From Lepidostoma basale (lineage: Eukaryota > Arthropoda > Insecta > Trichoptera > Lepidostomatidae): a stretch of DNA of 64,000 nucleotides. The notes under the pieces were generated by a model. The model saw only the letters and a list, made by a program, of their open reading frames with translations. It was not told where the DNA came from and searched no databases. Shown here one piece after another: positions 43,301 through 48,992 of this stretch. The stretch spans positions 4,115,501 through 4,179,500 of the forward strand of contig JAHDVF020000240.1 in the NCBI GenBank assembly GCA_022606425.2, given 5' to 3'. Position numbers and translations under genes: made by a program. Positions within the stretch are counted from its first letter, which is position 1. Each line of letters begins with the position of its first letter.

Positions 43301-44871
43301 TGTAATAAATAACTAATTCAATTTAAATTCAATTCCCATGCTCGATATTTTCCCGTTACGTCTCCCCTCTCCTCAATCCTAATTATACACCTTCCACTTT
43401 TATACATAACTCGATCTCCATTTAGTATATAAGTGACCGCTCTGTTTTATTTCATTGTTAAAATTGTATACATTGATAAAGGTGACTTGTAACCGAAACA
43501 TGTCTGAGTTCAGTGAAAATAAAAAGTGTTTAATAATTATAGTGATTTAAATTCAAGAATTAATTGTATCTCAATCGAGACGAATATGCAAATTGGAAAC
43601 AGAATATGGTTGATCAAGGTGTTTACAGGACTTATGACCTGTCATTGGTTGGGTTAAGCGCACGCTTTATGTAATACAACATTACCCATTCCACATTCCT
43701 TCTTATGATCACCATGTCTGACAAACTTTTTGGAAGTTGTATATATGTTAAACTCCAAGACTACTCTTTACGTGGAAGTTTATACAATCTACATACTAAC
43801 GCCATCTATGCAGAACCAACCTGCCTCTAGTGATGCCGGTGGGGAAAGCAATCAAACTGCTGAACATGATCGTTTCGGAGATCGATGTCTTTCATATTCG
43901 TGAAAGTACATTCAGAAGACAAATACTCTCGACTTTGGAGAGTATCTTGTATTCCTAATGTCGAACCATCTCTCATGCGTTCCTGGTATTATATATTTAT
44001 TATGTTTTACCTGTTCTCAATAGATGCCTTAAACTATAATATAAAAAATGTTTGTAATGTCTTTTGAGAAAATAAACTGATTTGATTTGATTTGATATAT
44101 GAAGATTTGTGTTTATTAAGGATTAAGCAGAACATGTTTTTTAACACAATGTGAAAGGCTACCGCCATTAGCGCATTGTTAGAAGCCGCCTGGAGATGTC
44201 ACTCCTTTCTATATGCCAAACTTGAACCAAATTTAAATATAAATTTAATTTAATTTAATTATTTTATGTTTTCCTTTAGGACCATCACCACGATGATCAT
44301 CATGATCATCACCATCACGAGCCCGGCATGCCCTTCGACTTCAACTACGCCGTGAAGGAAGCCGAGTACGGAAATGACTATAGTCACAATGCCGTTTCTG
44401 ACGGAGACATCACAAGGGGAGAATACAGAGTCCAACTTCCCGACGGCAGACTTCAAATTGTGAGGTACACCGCTGACTGGAAGAACGGTTTCAACGCAGA
44501 GGTAAATATTTCAATTATTATTTTGTTGAATTCCTCTTTATATCATTACAGCGCGAGCCAAATCGATGTAAAGGGTAGCTATCATATTGATTCTCGTGAC
44601 ATGTGATATACAAAGCCCAAAATAACTAATAAGAGTATCTTTGCTATGCCGGAGTGTTCTAAGTTAATAAGACCAAATTTGTGGTTAAAATTTTTTTGTG
44701 GTGTGGTTTTTTAGTAGCTTATATATTATAATTTGAATGTTTCAAATCCTACTTTTATAATAATTTATATTTATTCATCAACAGGTTTCCTATGAAGGCG
44801 AAGCTAAGTTCCCCGACCCCAAACCAAACACCAACTACGGAGCTCCCCCAAGCGGCGGATACAAGTACTAA
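25238..44871 (+). CDS. Cuticular protein gene, RR-2 chitin-binding (pro-resilin-like), start exon not found
   Basis: Structural protein of the insect exoskeleton; the Rebers-Riddiford domain binds chitin fibres. Four exons splice in phase 0 (25238-25375, 42996-43079, 44280-44501, 44785-44871), giving 176 residues. Order: end of a hydrophobic signal peptide (GLALAVVCGVLGTAMA, cleavage likely before APQG), a Pro/Tyr-rich stretch, a Pro/Gln linker, an Asp/His-rich run (DHHHDDHHDHHHH), then the RR-2-like domain: FDFNYAV, DGDITRGEYRVQLPDGR, YTADWKNGFNAE, VSYEGEAKF. It ends GGYKY before the stop. The exon with the ATG must lie upstream and is not identified. The LPDGRLQIV form resembles pro-resilin-type proteins. 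The second intron of the visible part is 17.6 kb of repeats. Confidence 0.9.
25439..26213. mobile_element. piggyBac-like MITE, 775 bp, TTAA on both sides
   Basis: Flanked by TTAA at 25435-25438 and 26214-26217. The left end reads CCGTCGCGTTACCATGTGG, and the right end is complementary to CCCTTAACGTACC followed by CCATGTGGTAAATTCAG. No transposase. A second copy, about 95 percent identical by eye, is at 38262-39033. Confidence 0.8.
26214..26423. other. No gene; repeat end motif at 26306-26336
   Basis: TTGCTGACCCGCCAACGCTT is the inverse of a repeat-end motif seen at 2868-2895. Confidence 0.4.
26424..26766 (+). mobile_element. LINE-D (RTE) 3' end
   Basis: Encodes SLRDRVRIDTMREKTKVTDI and [17 protein letters not shown], a stop (K then TAG), then WTAKRSAGRPQLWWKDDLNR and WMQSAQDRATWKRMEEG. 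Ends in GAAGACGAAGAAGAAG. Confidence 0.75.
26767..27076. other. No gene recognised
   Basis: Unassigned intronic DNA. Confidence 0.4.
27077..27474 (-). mobile_element. LINE-D (RTE) copy with 11-bp target duplication
   Basis: The - strand frame 27433-27128 encodes MTQRAMLGISLRDSVRND, VTDIIHRVATLKWQWAGHIA and GRPQLRWKDDLN. The (GAA)n tail is at the left. CAAGCGAAACT flanks both ends (27066-27076 and 27475-27485); up to four bases may be microhomology. Confidence 0.85.
27486..28014. other. No gene recognised
   Basis: Unassigned AT-rich intronic DNA. Confidence 0.4.
28015..28267 (+). mobile_element. LINE-A fragment (degenerate)
   Basis: 28018-28160 carries SNANIRSECGENESVTNKIMK and a damaged WFRHMERMN region. 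After about 28160 only weak traces remain. Confidence 0.55.
28268..28875 (+). mobile_element. LINE-B copy with internal deletion but open frame (199 codons)
   Basis: 28259-28858 encodes EFVYLGSKTTWDGRSKSEVD, LRILLIKTYVWSVLLNEEDL (a deletion joins the strand before MYGCETW directly to the LQGIEGG block), [38 protein letters not shown] and a stop. The frame survives the deletion. Confidence 0.8.
28876..28950 (+). mobile_element. LINE-A fragment
   Basis: About 75 bp of the KIMKGP-R-FGHIE region, decayed. Confidence 0.5.
28952..29190 (+). mobile_element. tRNA-derived SINE, best copy
   Basis: A box TGGCAGAGTGG (28963-28973) and B box GGTTCGATTCC (29006-29016). Body CAGTGTGATTGTCACACTG, AATTCACGTGACAATAAAAT, GGCGATAGATTAGCTACC and CATGTCATAAGAATCA. 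The end region TATACAGTAATTGGGTTC finishes in AAAAAAG. Confidence 0.75.
29191..29285 (+). mobile_element. LINE-A fragment
   Basis: NGVRNIGRPRKT-like, then HDQINQILHFGHVR, ending abruptly. Confidence 0.5.
29286..29973. other. No gene recognised
   Basis: Unassigned. A short TTTGA run at 29378-29397 is a LINE-F-like tail without body. Confidence 0.4.
29974..30785 (-). mobile_element. LINE-A copy reaching the RT catalytic motif
   Basis: Longer than most. The - strand frame 30778-30566 includes SVSCLLYADDAVLLADNEHE, the YADD box of reverse transcriptase, and NVNKSKVMIFEKEE. Then follow decayed GAGNKVNGALKVVIANKNL and the C-terminal region. CTAA tail. About 810 bp. Confidence 0.8.
31022..31232 (-). 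mobile_element. LINE-A 3' fragment
   Basis: CCATCACGCCGTTTCTCCGG start, reading back to GKHGMTKLIKYK. Frameshifted. Confidence 0.65.
31262..31376 (+). mobile_element. LINE-A 3' fragment with internal deletion
   Basis: ATGTCGGTAGCATAAGGAGT to ACACGATAAATG, then a jump to GGGAGACGGTGTGATGGTTAG. Confidence 0.6.
31440..32135. repeat. 39-bp minisatellite, about 17 imperfect units
   Basis: The unit reads approximately CATTAGAATGTTCGTAAATT then CACATTTGTATTCCTCAAT. Its length of 13 codons makes + strand frames look like repeats of RMFVNSHLYSSII. Units vary and several carry small indels. It lies inside the large cuticle-gene intron. Confidence 0.8.
32336..32895 (-). mobile_element. LINE-A mosaic
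   Basis: Segments of at least two LINE-A subfamilies are joined out of order: 3' end (32340-32428), then the [13 protein letters not shown] and ALMYGSEA segment, then ACMTR/GHVRSQ and NKIMKGSLRRFGHMERMNNDR up to SLRRM at about 32890. Confidence 0.6.
33139..33325 (-). repeat. REP190 copy
   Basis: Nearly whole: TATATACATCTTCCAAAAAT, GCGTGCGCTTAACCCAACCA, ends TCTCTATTGAGATACAATTA. Confidence 0.7.
33326..33450 (-). mobile_element. LINE-A fragment
   Basis: The reverse [13 protein letters not shown] and WQKKDESRINSV region with a small deletion. Confidence 0.6.
33610..34175 (+). mobile_element. LINE-E copy, 5'-truncated, open frame, 13-bp target duplication
   Basis: RTE-like C-terminus: EIDRRIMAANRCYYALQ, KTLLYKTLIKPVLTYASETW, LRTIYGPVRD, VGRLRWAGHIIRMDDDNPTK and GRRRPGRPKMRWMDNV. 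Stop, then a GATGATGAT tail. GTAATGATTTAAA flanks both sides exactly (33597-33609 and 34176-34188). The intact frame and perfect duplication indicate a young insertion. Confidence 0.9.
34189..34629. other. No gene recognised
   Basis: Unassigned intronic DNA. Confidence 0.4.
34630..35063 (-). mobile_element. Two LINE-A 3' pieces, the second split by LINE-B
   Basis: 34630-34725 is a TTG-tailed fragment. 34738-35063 is a GTTA-type copy whose upstream part continues at 35494 after the LINE-B insertion. Confidence 0.75.
35064..35493 (+). mobile_element. LINE-B copy nested in LINE-A, 9-bp target duplication
   Basis: The frame 35064-35474 encodes YGCETWCLSERDKRRLEAFE, ISWRDHIANEKVLQGIEGGK, WIGHVIRQESLLHAIMEGM and GRPRREYLEDLLVDV, then a stop. 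AACATCATC occurs just outside both ends (35055-35063 and 35494-35502), and joining the two restores an ordinary LINE-A sequence. Confidence 0.9.
35494..36016 (-). mobile_element. LINE-A remainder, then a rearranged LINE-A piece
   Basis: 35494-35770 continues the split copy (SRINAVGMRSLRRMCGYSVY). 35771-35846 is a reverse subfamily piece. 35848-36016 is a + strand piece (NVSKSKVIVFEKEECMTICD to FIYLGSMF). Confidence 0.65.
36013..36425 (-). mobile_element. LINE-C copy, open frame (126 codons)
   Basis: The - strand frame 36426-36046 encodes SKMRIYKACVRPLISYGVEA, TLRDRVRNTRIREICEVEE, GHVQRMDTTRLPYIALHN and RPRGRPPKRWKDSWEST, with a small deletion between RADTED and SKTLRD. Confidence 0.8.
36426..36782. 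other. No gene recognised
   Basis: Unassigned intronic DNA. Confidence 0.4.
36783..37398 (-). mobile_element. LINE-G copy
   Basis: The - strand frame 37376-36921 encodes LVRSRLEYSSVIWSPPG, then a deletion, SYYPWLFPTEFVLGMLSYQS, DIHLGVHFFQLIGG-like, VGLFVSDNYLRQRQHILFYL and MVMPVGREILLLNRI. A relative of LINE-F, with an ATTT-type tail at the left. Confidence 0.75.
37403..37765 (-). mobile_element. LINE-A copy, decayed
   Basis: CTAACCATCACGCCGTTTCTC start. Reads back to SVYDRVLEKIKSEC-like at 37760, where the fold-back begins. Confidence 0.65.
37766..37987. repeat. Near-perfect fold-back palindrome, FB2 family (222 bp)
   Basis: Centre at 37876. Inner arms of 65 bp are almost exact reverse complements (CGACAGCTGTTTCGCCAACC, TGATGCCAACATCGG). 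Outer arms also pair (TTTAAAACAC and GTGTTTTAAA). No frame. Confidence 0.85.
38042..38128 (-). mobile_element. LINE-A fragment
   Basis: About 85 bp of the reversed [20 protein letters not shown] region. It may continue the copy at 37403 across the fold-back, which ends in the matching KSVYD region. Confidence 0.6.
38156..39085 (+). repeat. REP190 copy split by a piggyBac-like MITE
   Basis: 38156-38261 and 39034-39085 join as GTCATTGGTTGGGTTAAGCG. The unsplit order is seen at 8925 and 43645. Confidence 0.75.
38262..39033. mobile_element. piggyBac-like MITE, second copy, TTAA duplication
   Basis: Flanked by TTAA at 38258-38261 and 39034-39037. Same ends as 25439-26213. The pre-insertion site, TTAA within GGGTTAAGCG of REP190, exists uninterrupted elsewhere in this window. 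Confidence 0.85.
39086..39539. other. No gene; short sequence shared with 17511-17560
   Basis: 39100-39140 (TCCTTAAAAATGATTAACCC) also follows the REP190 copy at 17512. Otherwise unassigned. Confidence 0.4.
39540..39670 (+). repeat. FB1 half-element
   Basis: TTGTAAAACTCCATATTAAA, AAAACGTCTGTTTTATA and GTCTAAGGCATTATCG; the second arm is missing. Confidence 0.55.
39808..39918 (-). mobile_element. LINE-A 3' fragment, TTG/TTTG-tailed subfamily
   Basis: ACAAACAAACCATCACGCCG start, ends after about 110 bp at ATTCATACACGCGCGTCG, where the mini-LINE begins. Confidence 0.65.
39922..40089 (+). mobile_element. Mini-LINE, copy b
   Basis: Leader CGCGGGAGATGCCTATTGG to GAGTGCCGCATCAATAAAAG, then TGTGACAGTCCATTCTTTC, the LINE-A 3' end and four GTTA units. 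Same junction as 16944 and 63577. Confidence 0.8.
40090..40227 (+). repeat. FB1 half-element
   Basis: TTATTTCTTGAACAAAGAT, AAAACGTCTGTCTTCCAAG and AATGACATGTTTCGCC. Confidence 0.5.
40228..40408 (+). mobile_element. LINE-A 3' end, TTTG-tailed
   Basis: Starts at the HDQINQI region and ends GGCGTGATGGTTTGTTTGTT. 5'-truncated after about 170 bp. Confidence 0.7.
40409..40665. repeat. FB1 pieces in both directions
   Basis: 40440-40497 is reversed (AGAAAACAGACGTTTTCATT). 40530-40665 is forward (TGTAAAATTCCATATTAAAT, GACATGTTTCGCC, TAAGGCATTATC). Confidence 0.55.
40734..40936. repeat. Fold-back palindrome, FB2 family
   Basis: Outer arms TAAACTGTTAAATTAAAT and its complement. Inner arms contain AAGCTGTTTCGTCAACGT and GGTTGACGAAACAGCTGTCG around about 40835. 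Confidence 0.75.
40960..41090 (+). repeat. FB1 half-element
   Basis: TTGTTTCTTGAACATTGATG, AAAACGTCTGTTTTCTAGG and GGGCGAAACATGTTTTCA. Confidence 0.5.
41091..41467. other. No gene recognised
   Basis: Unassigned intronic DNA. Confidence 0.4.
41468..41680 (+). mobile_element. tRNA-derived SINE
   Basis: A-box-like TGGCACAGGGG and B box GGTTCGATTCC. Body GATGGCAGTGTGAT, TGGCGATAGATTAGCTACCT and TCAGGAGAATCAATATAAT as in 28952. Confidence 0.65.
41681..42334. other. No gene recognised
   Basis: Contains a SINE remnant in reverse at 41780-41810 (CATCGATTTGGCTTGCGCTG); otherwise unassigned. Confidence 0.4.
42335..42935 (+). mobile_element. LINE-F copy split by LINE-D
   Basis: 42335-42485 covers the LRQHGLFYLPTCRNKLPLV-like to EIDVLYI region. 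42866-42935 is the 3' UTR with AATATAAACTGATTTGATTTG. Confidence 0.7.
42490..42862 (-). mobile_element. LINE-D (RTE) copy nested in LINE-F
   Basis: The - strand frame 42861-42511 encodes SKQSAEKLQVTQRAMERAML, ISLRNRVRNDTVREKTKVAD, ATLKWQRAGH and QLRWKDDLNRHVGITWMQSA, ending EEAFVQEWTGIG; a short deletion removes part after AGH. GAA-type tail at the left. Confidence 0.8.
42996..43079 (+). CDS. Cuticular gene exon (Pro/Gln-rich linker)
   Basis: Acceptor TATTTGTTCTAG, donor CAC/GTAAGT. 28 codons, VPFPSPRPQPRPQPTPGPTY then GTPTQQHH. Phase 0 on both sides. Confidence 0.88.
43208..43254 (-). mobile_element. LINE-A extreme 3' end
   Basis: (CTAA)n then CCATCACGCCATCTTCCCGA; only about 25 bp of body. 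Confidence 0.6.
43255..43558. repeat. Unassigned; CGAAACATGTC repeat end at 43485-43555
   Basis: AACCGAAACATGTCTGAGTT followed by AAAAAGTGTTTAATAATTAT looks like one end of an element related to the FB1 and 11466 families. Confidence 0.4.
43559..43748 (+). repeat. REP190, whole copy
   Basis: About 190 bp from AATTGTATCTCAATCGAGAC to TTTTGGAAGTTGTATATATG. No frame, no clear pol III boxes. Confidence 0.75.
43777..44100 (+). mobile_element. LINE-F 3' end
   Basis: NQPASSDAGGESNQTAEHDRFG in broken frame, corresponding to the TRNNLPLVTPVGRAISLL region. The 3' UTR ends AATAAACTGATTTGATTTGA. Confidence 0.75.
44280..44501 (+). CDS. Cuticular gene exon (His/Asp run and RR-2 domain)
   Basis: Acceptor TTTTCCTTTAG, donor GAG/GTAAAT. 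74 codons. DHHHDDHHDHHHHEPG is followed by FDFNYAVKEAEYGNDYSHNA, DGDITRGEYRVQLPDGRLQI and YTADWKNGFNAE. These are the aromatic and LPDGR residues of RR-type chitin-binding domains. Confidence 0.92.
44785..44871 (+). CDS. Cuticular gene last exon
   Basis: Acceptor TTCATCAACAG. 28 codons plus TAA: VSYEGEAKFPDPKPN, then NYGAPPSGGYKY. Completes the RR-2 domain. Confidence 0.9.
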   Translation, partial: VSYEGEAKFPDPKPNTNYGAPPSGGYKY

Positions 44872-46385
44872 GCAACTGAAAAATTCTTACCATGAACATA
44901 AAATACTCGTGAAATATCTCAATCTGTCATCCATTATGGAAAAACACCTGTTTACTATGAGTTGGAACACAAATTTGAATTGTGTAAAGCCATAAATTTG
45001 AAACATACTTTATTACCATAGAAAATGCACGATAAAAGAAAGGTTATGTTGCCAGTACAAAATAATGAATGTAAGGCTTTTTATTTCCGTTTTGATGCAA
45101 CTTATATTTAAAATATTCCAATTTAATATTTAATTTATCTCAATTTGTTTCCGACTCATATTCGTATTTAATGTGTACTTTTAGATATTTATATTAATTT
45201 TCTTTTTTTACTATAATTGTGCAATGATATGTATAAACAATGTCCAATTCTAGTTATATACAAATGTAAGAGTATTTCTGAAAGAATGACTATAAGCAAA
45301 TTAAGAAAAAAGTCCTCATATTACAAAATCTTAAAACTAAGATTTGAAATATGACAAAGGAGTGTATAAATTCTAAGTTTTAAGTACTAGAAAACCTATA
45401 TAATTTGATAAAACTGAAAACAATGAGGGGGTACTTACTTATGCACAATTTATTGCACATTATTTATAAATCACTTGCACTTGAAACAAAAACGCAAACA
45501 GAACTTATTTAAAAACTTTTATTTGAATTGTTTCCATCTGAATTACTGAACGAGTTTCTTTTGTTTTCTTGATTTTACAAGTACCTACCTTGAATGAAAA
45601 AAAAAAGAGTTTTCCCACTGATTCGAACACTGCCAATAGTATGATAATATTAATTATTTAAGTATAATTATAATTTATGTATTTAATGTCTTGAGTCTTG
45701 GTTCAGTGAACATGTATAAATTGACATCTTTGACAGTATTGTAATATCGCAAAATGTGTATGTCACATGTTAAAAATATAATAAAATAAACTAAATTATT
45801 TTGTCAAATTACTTTTTTAGACTACGTGTATAAGATTATCTTACAGATTTTACATATTATTATATTTATTCCTTTTCCCTTCTCAATATGACGTAAGGTT
45901 TAGCCAACTATGTCTCGATACCACACGAGAAAGCAACTTGTACTTAAATAAACCAGATATTATTAATACAATATTATCACTAACCATCAAAAATGTCATC
46001 ATAAAATTCTATGTTTGACACTTCCTTTAAAATAATGTTCAAATACAAAGTCATAGATAAAATACGAATAATAACATAGATTGATAACTATTCAAAAGAA
46101 GTATACAGAAGAGAAAACCTCTCATTTCACACACTATTCCTAATTGTGGGGAAGTAAAAGCCCTAGTGCTGAGACTTCTGGACAAATATGACCAAAGTCA
46201 AGTCAAGATGCTCTCTTAACCGGCCTTGACGGGACCGACCCAGAGAGAAGGTAGTGAAAAACACATTAAAAAAACACTTTCGCAAGGAAGAAAAGAGCAC
46301 AATTTTTTCAAAACACTAAGAAAACAGAACTTTTATTCTGTATTAGAAACTCACACATTCAAAATTAACATTTCACAAACTGTAA
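44872..46385. other. 3' flank of the cuticle gene, no other gene
   Basis: AT-rich DNA, no recognised repeat. Possible polyadenylation signals AATAAA occur around 45778-45790, but I cannot choose one. Frames of 60-75 codons are not supported. Confidence 0.45.
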
Positions 46386-47245
46386 AAAATATGCGGATGA
46401 CGCTGTCCTACTTGCTGACAACGAGCATGAACTACAAGTCCTGGTGAATTGTATGTATGAGGTATGCATGCGAAATGATCTGATGATGAATGTTAATAAG
46501 TCCAAGGTAATGGTTTTTGAAAAGGAAGAAACCACGACAGTCTGCAACATTAGCGTGAATGGTGAAAACTTGGAGCAAGTAGTTGAGTTTGTGTATTTAG
46601 GTAGTATGTTTACAAGAGATGGGAGAGTGGAGAGGGATATTGAAAGAAGGGTTGGGGCAGGTAACAAAGTGAATGGTGCACTTAAAGTTGTCATCGCAAA
46701 CAAAAACCTATCAAAAAAAGCTAGAATGGCAGTGCACAATGGTGTTCTTCTACCGACCCTTATGTATGGAAGCGAAGCATGGAACTGGCAAAGGAAGGAT
46801 GAAAGTAGAATAAATGCAGTAGAAATGAGATCTCTTAGACGAATGTGTGGATACTCTGTGTATGATAGAGTGTCGAATGAAAATATAAGAAAGTGAATGC
46901 GGTGCGAATGATGGTGTCATGAACAAAATAATGAAAGGATCATTAAGATGGTTTGGACATATGGAAAGAATGAATGAAGAAAGAATGGTAAAAAAATTAT
47001 ATGTTAATGATGTAAATGGTACCAGAAATAGAGGAAGACCAAGGAAAACGTGGCACGATCAAATAAATCAAATATTGAATGTCGGCCATGTGAGGAGTCA
47101 GAGAAATCGACGCGCGTGCATGACACGATGTATGAATGTTGAGGAAGCGAGAGAAATATGTCAGGAAAGAAAGGTGTGGCAGTCCATTCTTTCTGCCTAC
47201 CCCTTCAGGGAGACGGCGTGATGGTTAGTTAGTTTTAGTTAGTAA
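46386..47245 (+). mobile_element. LINE-A, one of the longest copies, one frameshift from open
   Basis: Starts at the RT YADD box (KYADDAVLLADNEHELQVL at about 46386), then NVNKSKVMVFEKEE, FVYLGSMFTRDGRVERDIER and MYGSEAWNWQRKDESR. An extra A near 46892 shifts the frame, and 46919-47221 continues with [15 protein letters not shown] and GRPRKTWHDQINQIL. Tail GTTAGTTAGTTTTAGTTAG. Confidence 0.88.
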
Positions 47246-47261
47246 AAAATATGTACAGGAA

Positions 47262-47632
47262 AAAGTCATACATCACTCCAAATTTTTTTTATAAAGTAGG
47301 CCTGCAATGGATTTAAAAAATCTGTTATTTTCTGCTGCTTCTTGTGTTGAATGGACTTTTTTAAAGCGTAGTCACGCCATTTCTTTATGAACATTACATC
47401 TACTGCAGTAGAATCCTTCTGCTGCTGAATATACATCGCCGCCACCTGTAGAGCCTCTTTTCCTTCGTCGTGGCTAACCGTGTTGACTTCTTCGTACTCC
47501 TCACAGTCGACTTCCTCTTCCTCTAGTGATTCGTTGATAACAGTCTGAACTATCTCGACATCATTCAACATTTCATTTTCAAGAGGGTCACCACCTTCAA
47601 AAACCCATTCCTGAAAATCTTGAAGTTGAAAG
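47262..47632 (-). pseudogene. Tigger/pogo-like transposase C-terminal fragment
   Basis: The - strand reads LQDFQEWVFEGGDPLENEM near 47625, then an acidic run (LEEEEVDCEEYEE), KEALQVAAMYIQQQ and KKQQKITDFL. An acidic tail followed by a K-rich (Q/T)ITDF motif is typical of the C-terminus of pogo/Tigger/jerky DDE transposases. The catalytic core is absent. Over 100 codons remain open. Confidence 0.65.
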
Positions 47633-47660
47633 GCGTGATGGTTAGTTAGTTAGTTAGTTT
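47633..47660 (+). mobile_element. LINE-A extreme 3' end
   Basis: AGGCGTGATGGTTAGTTAGT: tail plus about 10 bp of body next to the Tigger fragment. Confidence 0.5.
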
Positions 47661-47661
47661 T

Positions 47662-48034
47662 TTACAAGTTAGAGATACACAATAATAAGTAATACATAAT
47701 AAAATAATAAAAAGAGCGAGAAACATAAGATGCATGACAAATTAATATAAAGATAGTACTTCTCTAAGATGAGCCAAACTATCACAAAATACGTCAAACT
47801 CCGAGGTGATACGATTAAGCAAATATATTGCTCTACCTACCGGCATAACCATTGGCAGGTTAGTTCTGCACCGTGGGAGATAAAACAATATATGGCCCCT
47901 TTGAAGAAGATAATTATCAGGGACGAACAGACCTACATCACTCAGGATTTCTGAGTTGTGTATACAACTGCCTATCAGTCGAAAGAAGTGGCCACCCAAG
48001 TGAATGTCTCGTCTCCTCTTGAGTGACGGCTAGG
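47662..48034 (-). mobile_element. LINE-G 3' end
   Basis: The - strand frame 47999-47742 encodes MGGHFFRLIGSCIHNSEILS, VGLFVPDNYLLQRGHILFYL and MVMPVGRAIYLLNRITSE. Close to the copies at 36783 and 59349. Confidence 0.75.
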
Positions 48035-48112
48035 GATCTCATCTCTACCGCATTTATTCTGATCTCATTATTTTTCTGCCATTCCATGTTCGCTTCCATA
48101 CATAAGGGTTGG
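48035..48112 (-). mobile_element. LINE-A fragment
   Basis: Reversed NAVEMRSL and MYGSEHGMAEK-like region, about 75 bp. Confidence 0.5.
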
Positions 48113-48119
48113 GAATTAG

Positions 48120-48740
48120 AATCTAATGATCACCCCCCGCATAAACCCACAACTCACCAAATCTTCTTCTTCTTTTGATAGATCTGACGATCTGTGACAC
48201 AGAAATCATATCTCGTCGGATGATGAGATCCAGCTGTCCCTCCATCTCTTAGGCGGTCTTCCAGGTGGGCGGTGTCCGGAAGGGATTTCATAGGCGGCTG
48301 TATATGCGAGTCTGTCACCATCCATTCGGGCTACATGGTCCCTCTAGTATCTTCTTCTGGATCTACTCCACTGAACGATATCCTCTATTTCGCAGGTTTT
48401 TCTTATGTCTGCGTTGCGGACACGATCTCGGAGGGTTTTTCCAGTAATTGATCTTAGGACCTTCATCTCCAATGTTCTGAGTAGTCCCTTGGTTCGCACA
48501 GTGTCAGCCCGCGTCTCTACAGCGTACGTCATGATGGGTCGCACGCATGTTTTGTAGATTCTGATCTTGCTGTCAACTCACCAAATCACCTTCCAATAAT
48601 GTTCCCATCAGACATAAGAGGAACAGCCACAAGAGCTGAACCTCTGTAAGCCAGAAGATCCAAGTTCAAGTCCTAGTAATATCACCTTCTGCAGTTCACT
48701 GCAGAAACCAGTCATAATTATAAGATGATTGGTGGAATAA
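48120..48740 (+). repeat. Unclassified repeat split by LINE-C
   Basis: 48140-48163 and 48575-48660 together match the interior of the hAT-type element at 55179 (CATAAACCCACAAC, CACAAGAGCTGAACCTCTGT). CCAAGTTCAAGTCCTAG near 48663 resembles a pol III B box, so it may be SINE-derived. Confidence 0.55.
48164..48574 (-). mobile_element. LINE-C copy with exact 13-bp target duplication
   Basis: AACTCACCAAATC lies directly on both sides (48151-48163 and 48575-48587). On - it reads SKIRIYKTCVRPIMTYAVET, LRTLEMKVLRSITGKTLRDR and the C-terminal region, ending in a (GAA)n tail at the left. 5'-truncated. Confidence 0.9.
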
Positions 48741-48834
48741 AACTAGATATTAAAATTTTCATGAATTTTTATTCTCATTAAACATTCAATACTTATTTAA
48801 GCTTGCTTATTTAAATACAAAGGGCCAATATAAA

Positions 48835-48992
48835 TCAGTGGTGCTTTCTCAAGGAAGCTGGATAGCCGAATCCCTTTCCGCACTTGTCGCAATGATACAG
48901 TTTTAGTCCAGTATGCAATCCATAATGTTCTCTCAAATTGATGGATTTGGAAAACTTTTTATCACAGATTTCACATTGGAAAGGTTTATATT
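48835..48992 (-). CDS. Zinc-finger gene exon 6 (fingers 6 and 7, stop)
   Basis: Acceptor (on -) TTTTTTTTAG. Encodes [38 protein letters not shown] and ASLRKHH-stop (stop at 48837-48835). Confidence 0.9.

Noticed and set aside
44259..44456. 65-codon frame (-) over the cuticle exon
   Set aside because: Antisense to a well-supported RR-2 exon.
46226..46447. 73-codon frame (+)
   Set aside because: No recognisable domain and it runs into a LINE-A copy in a different frame.
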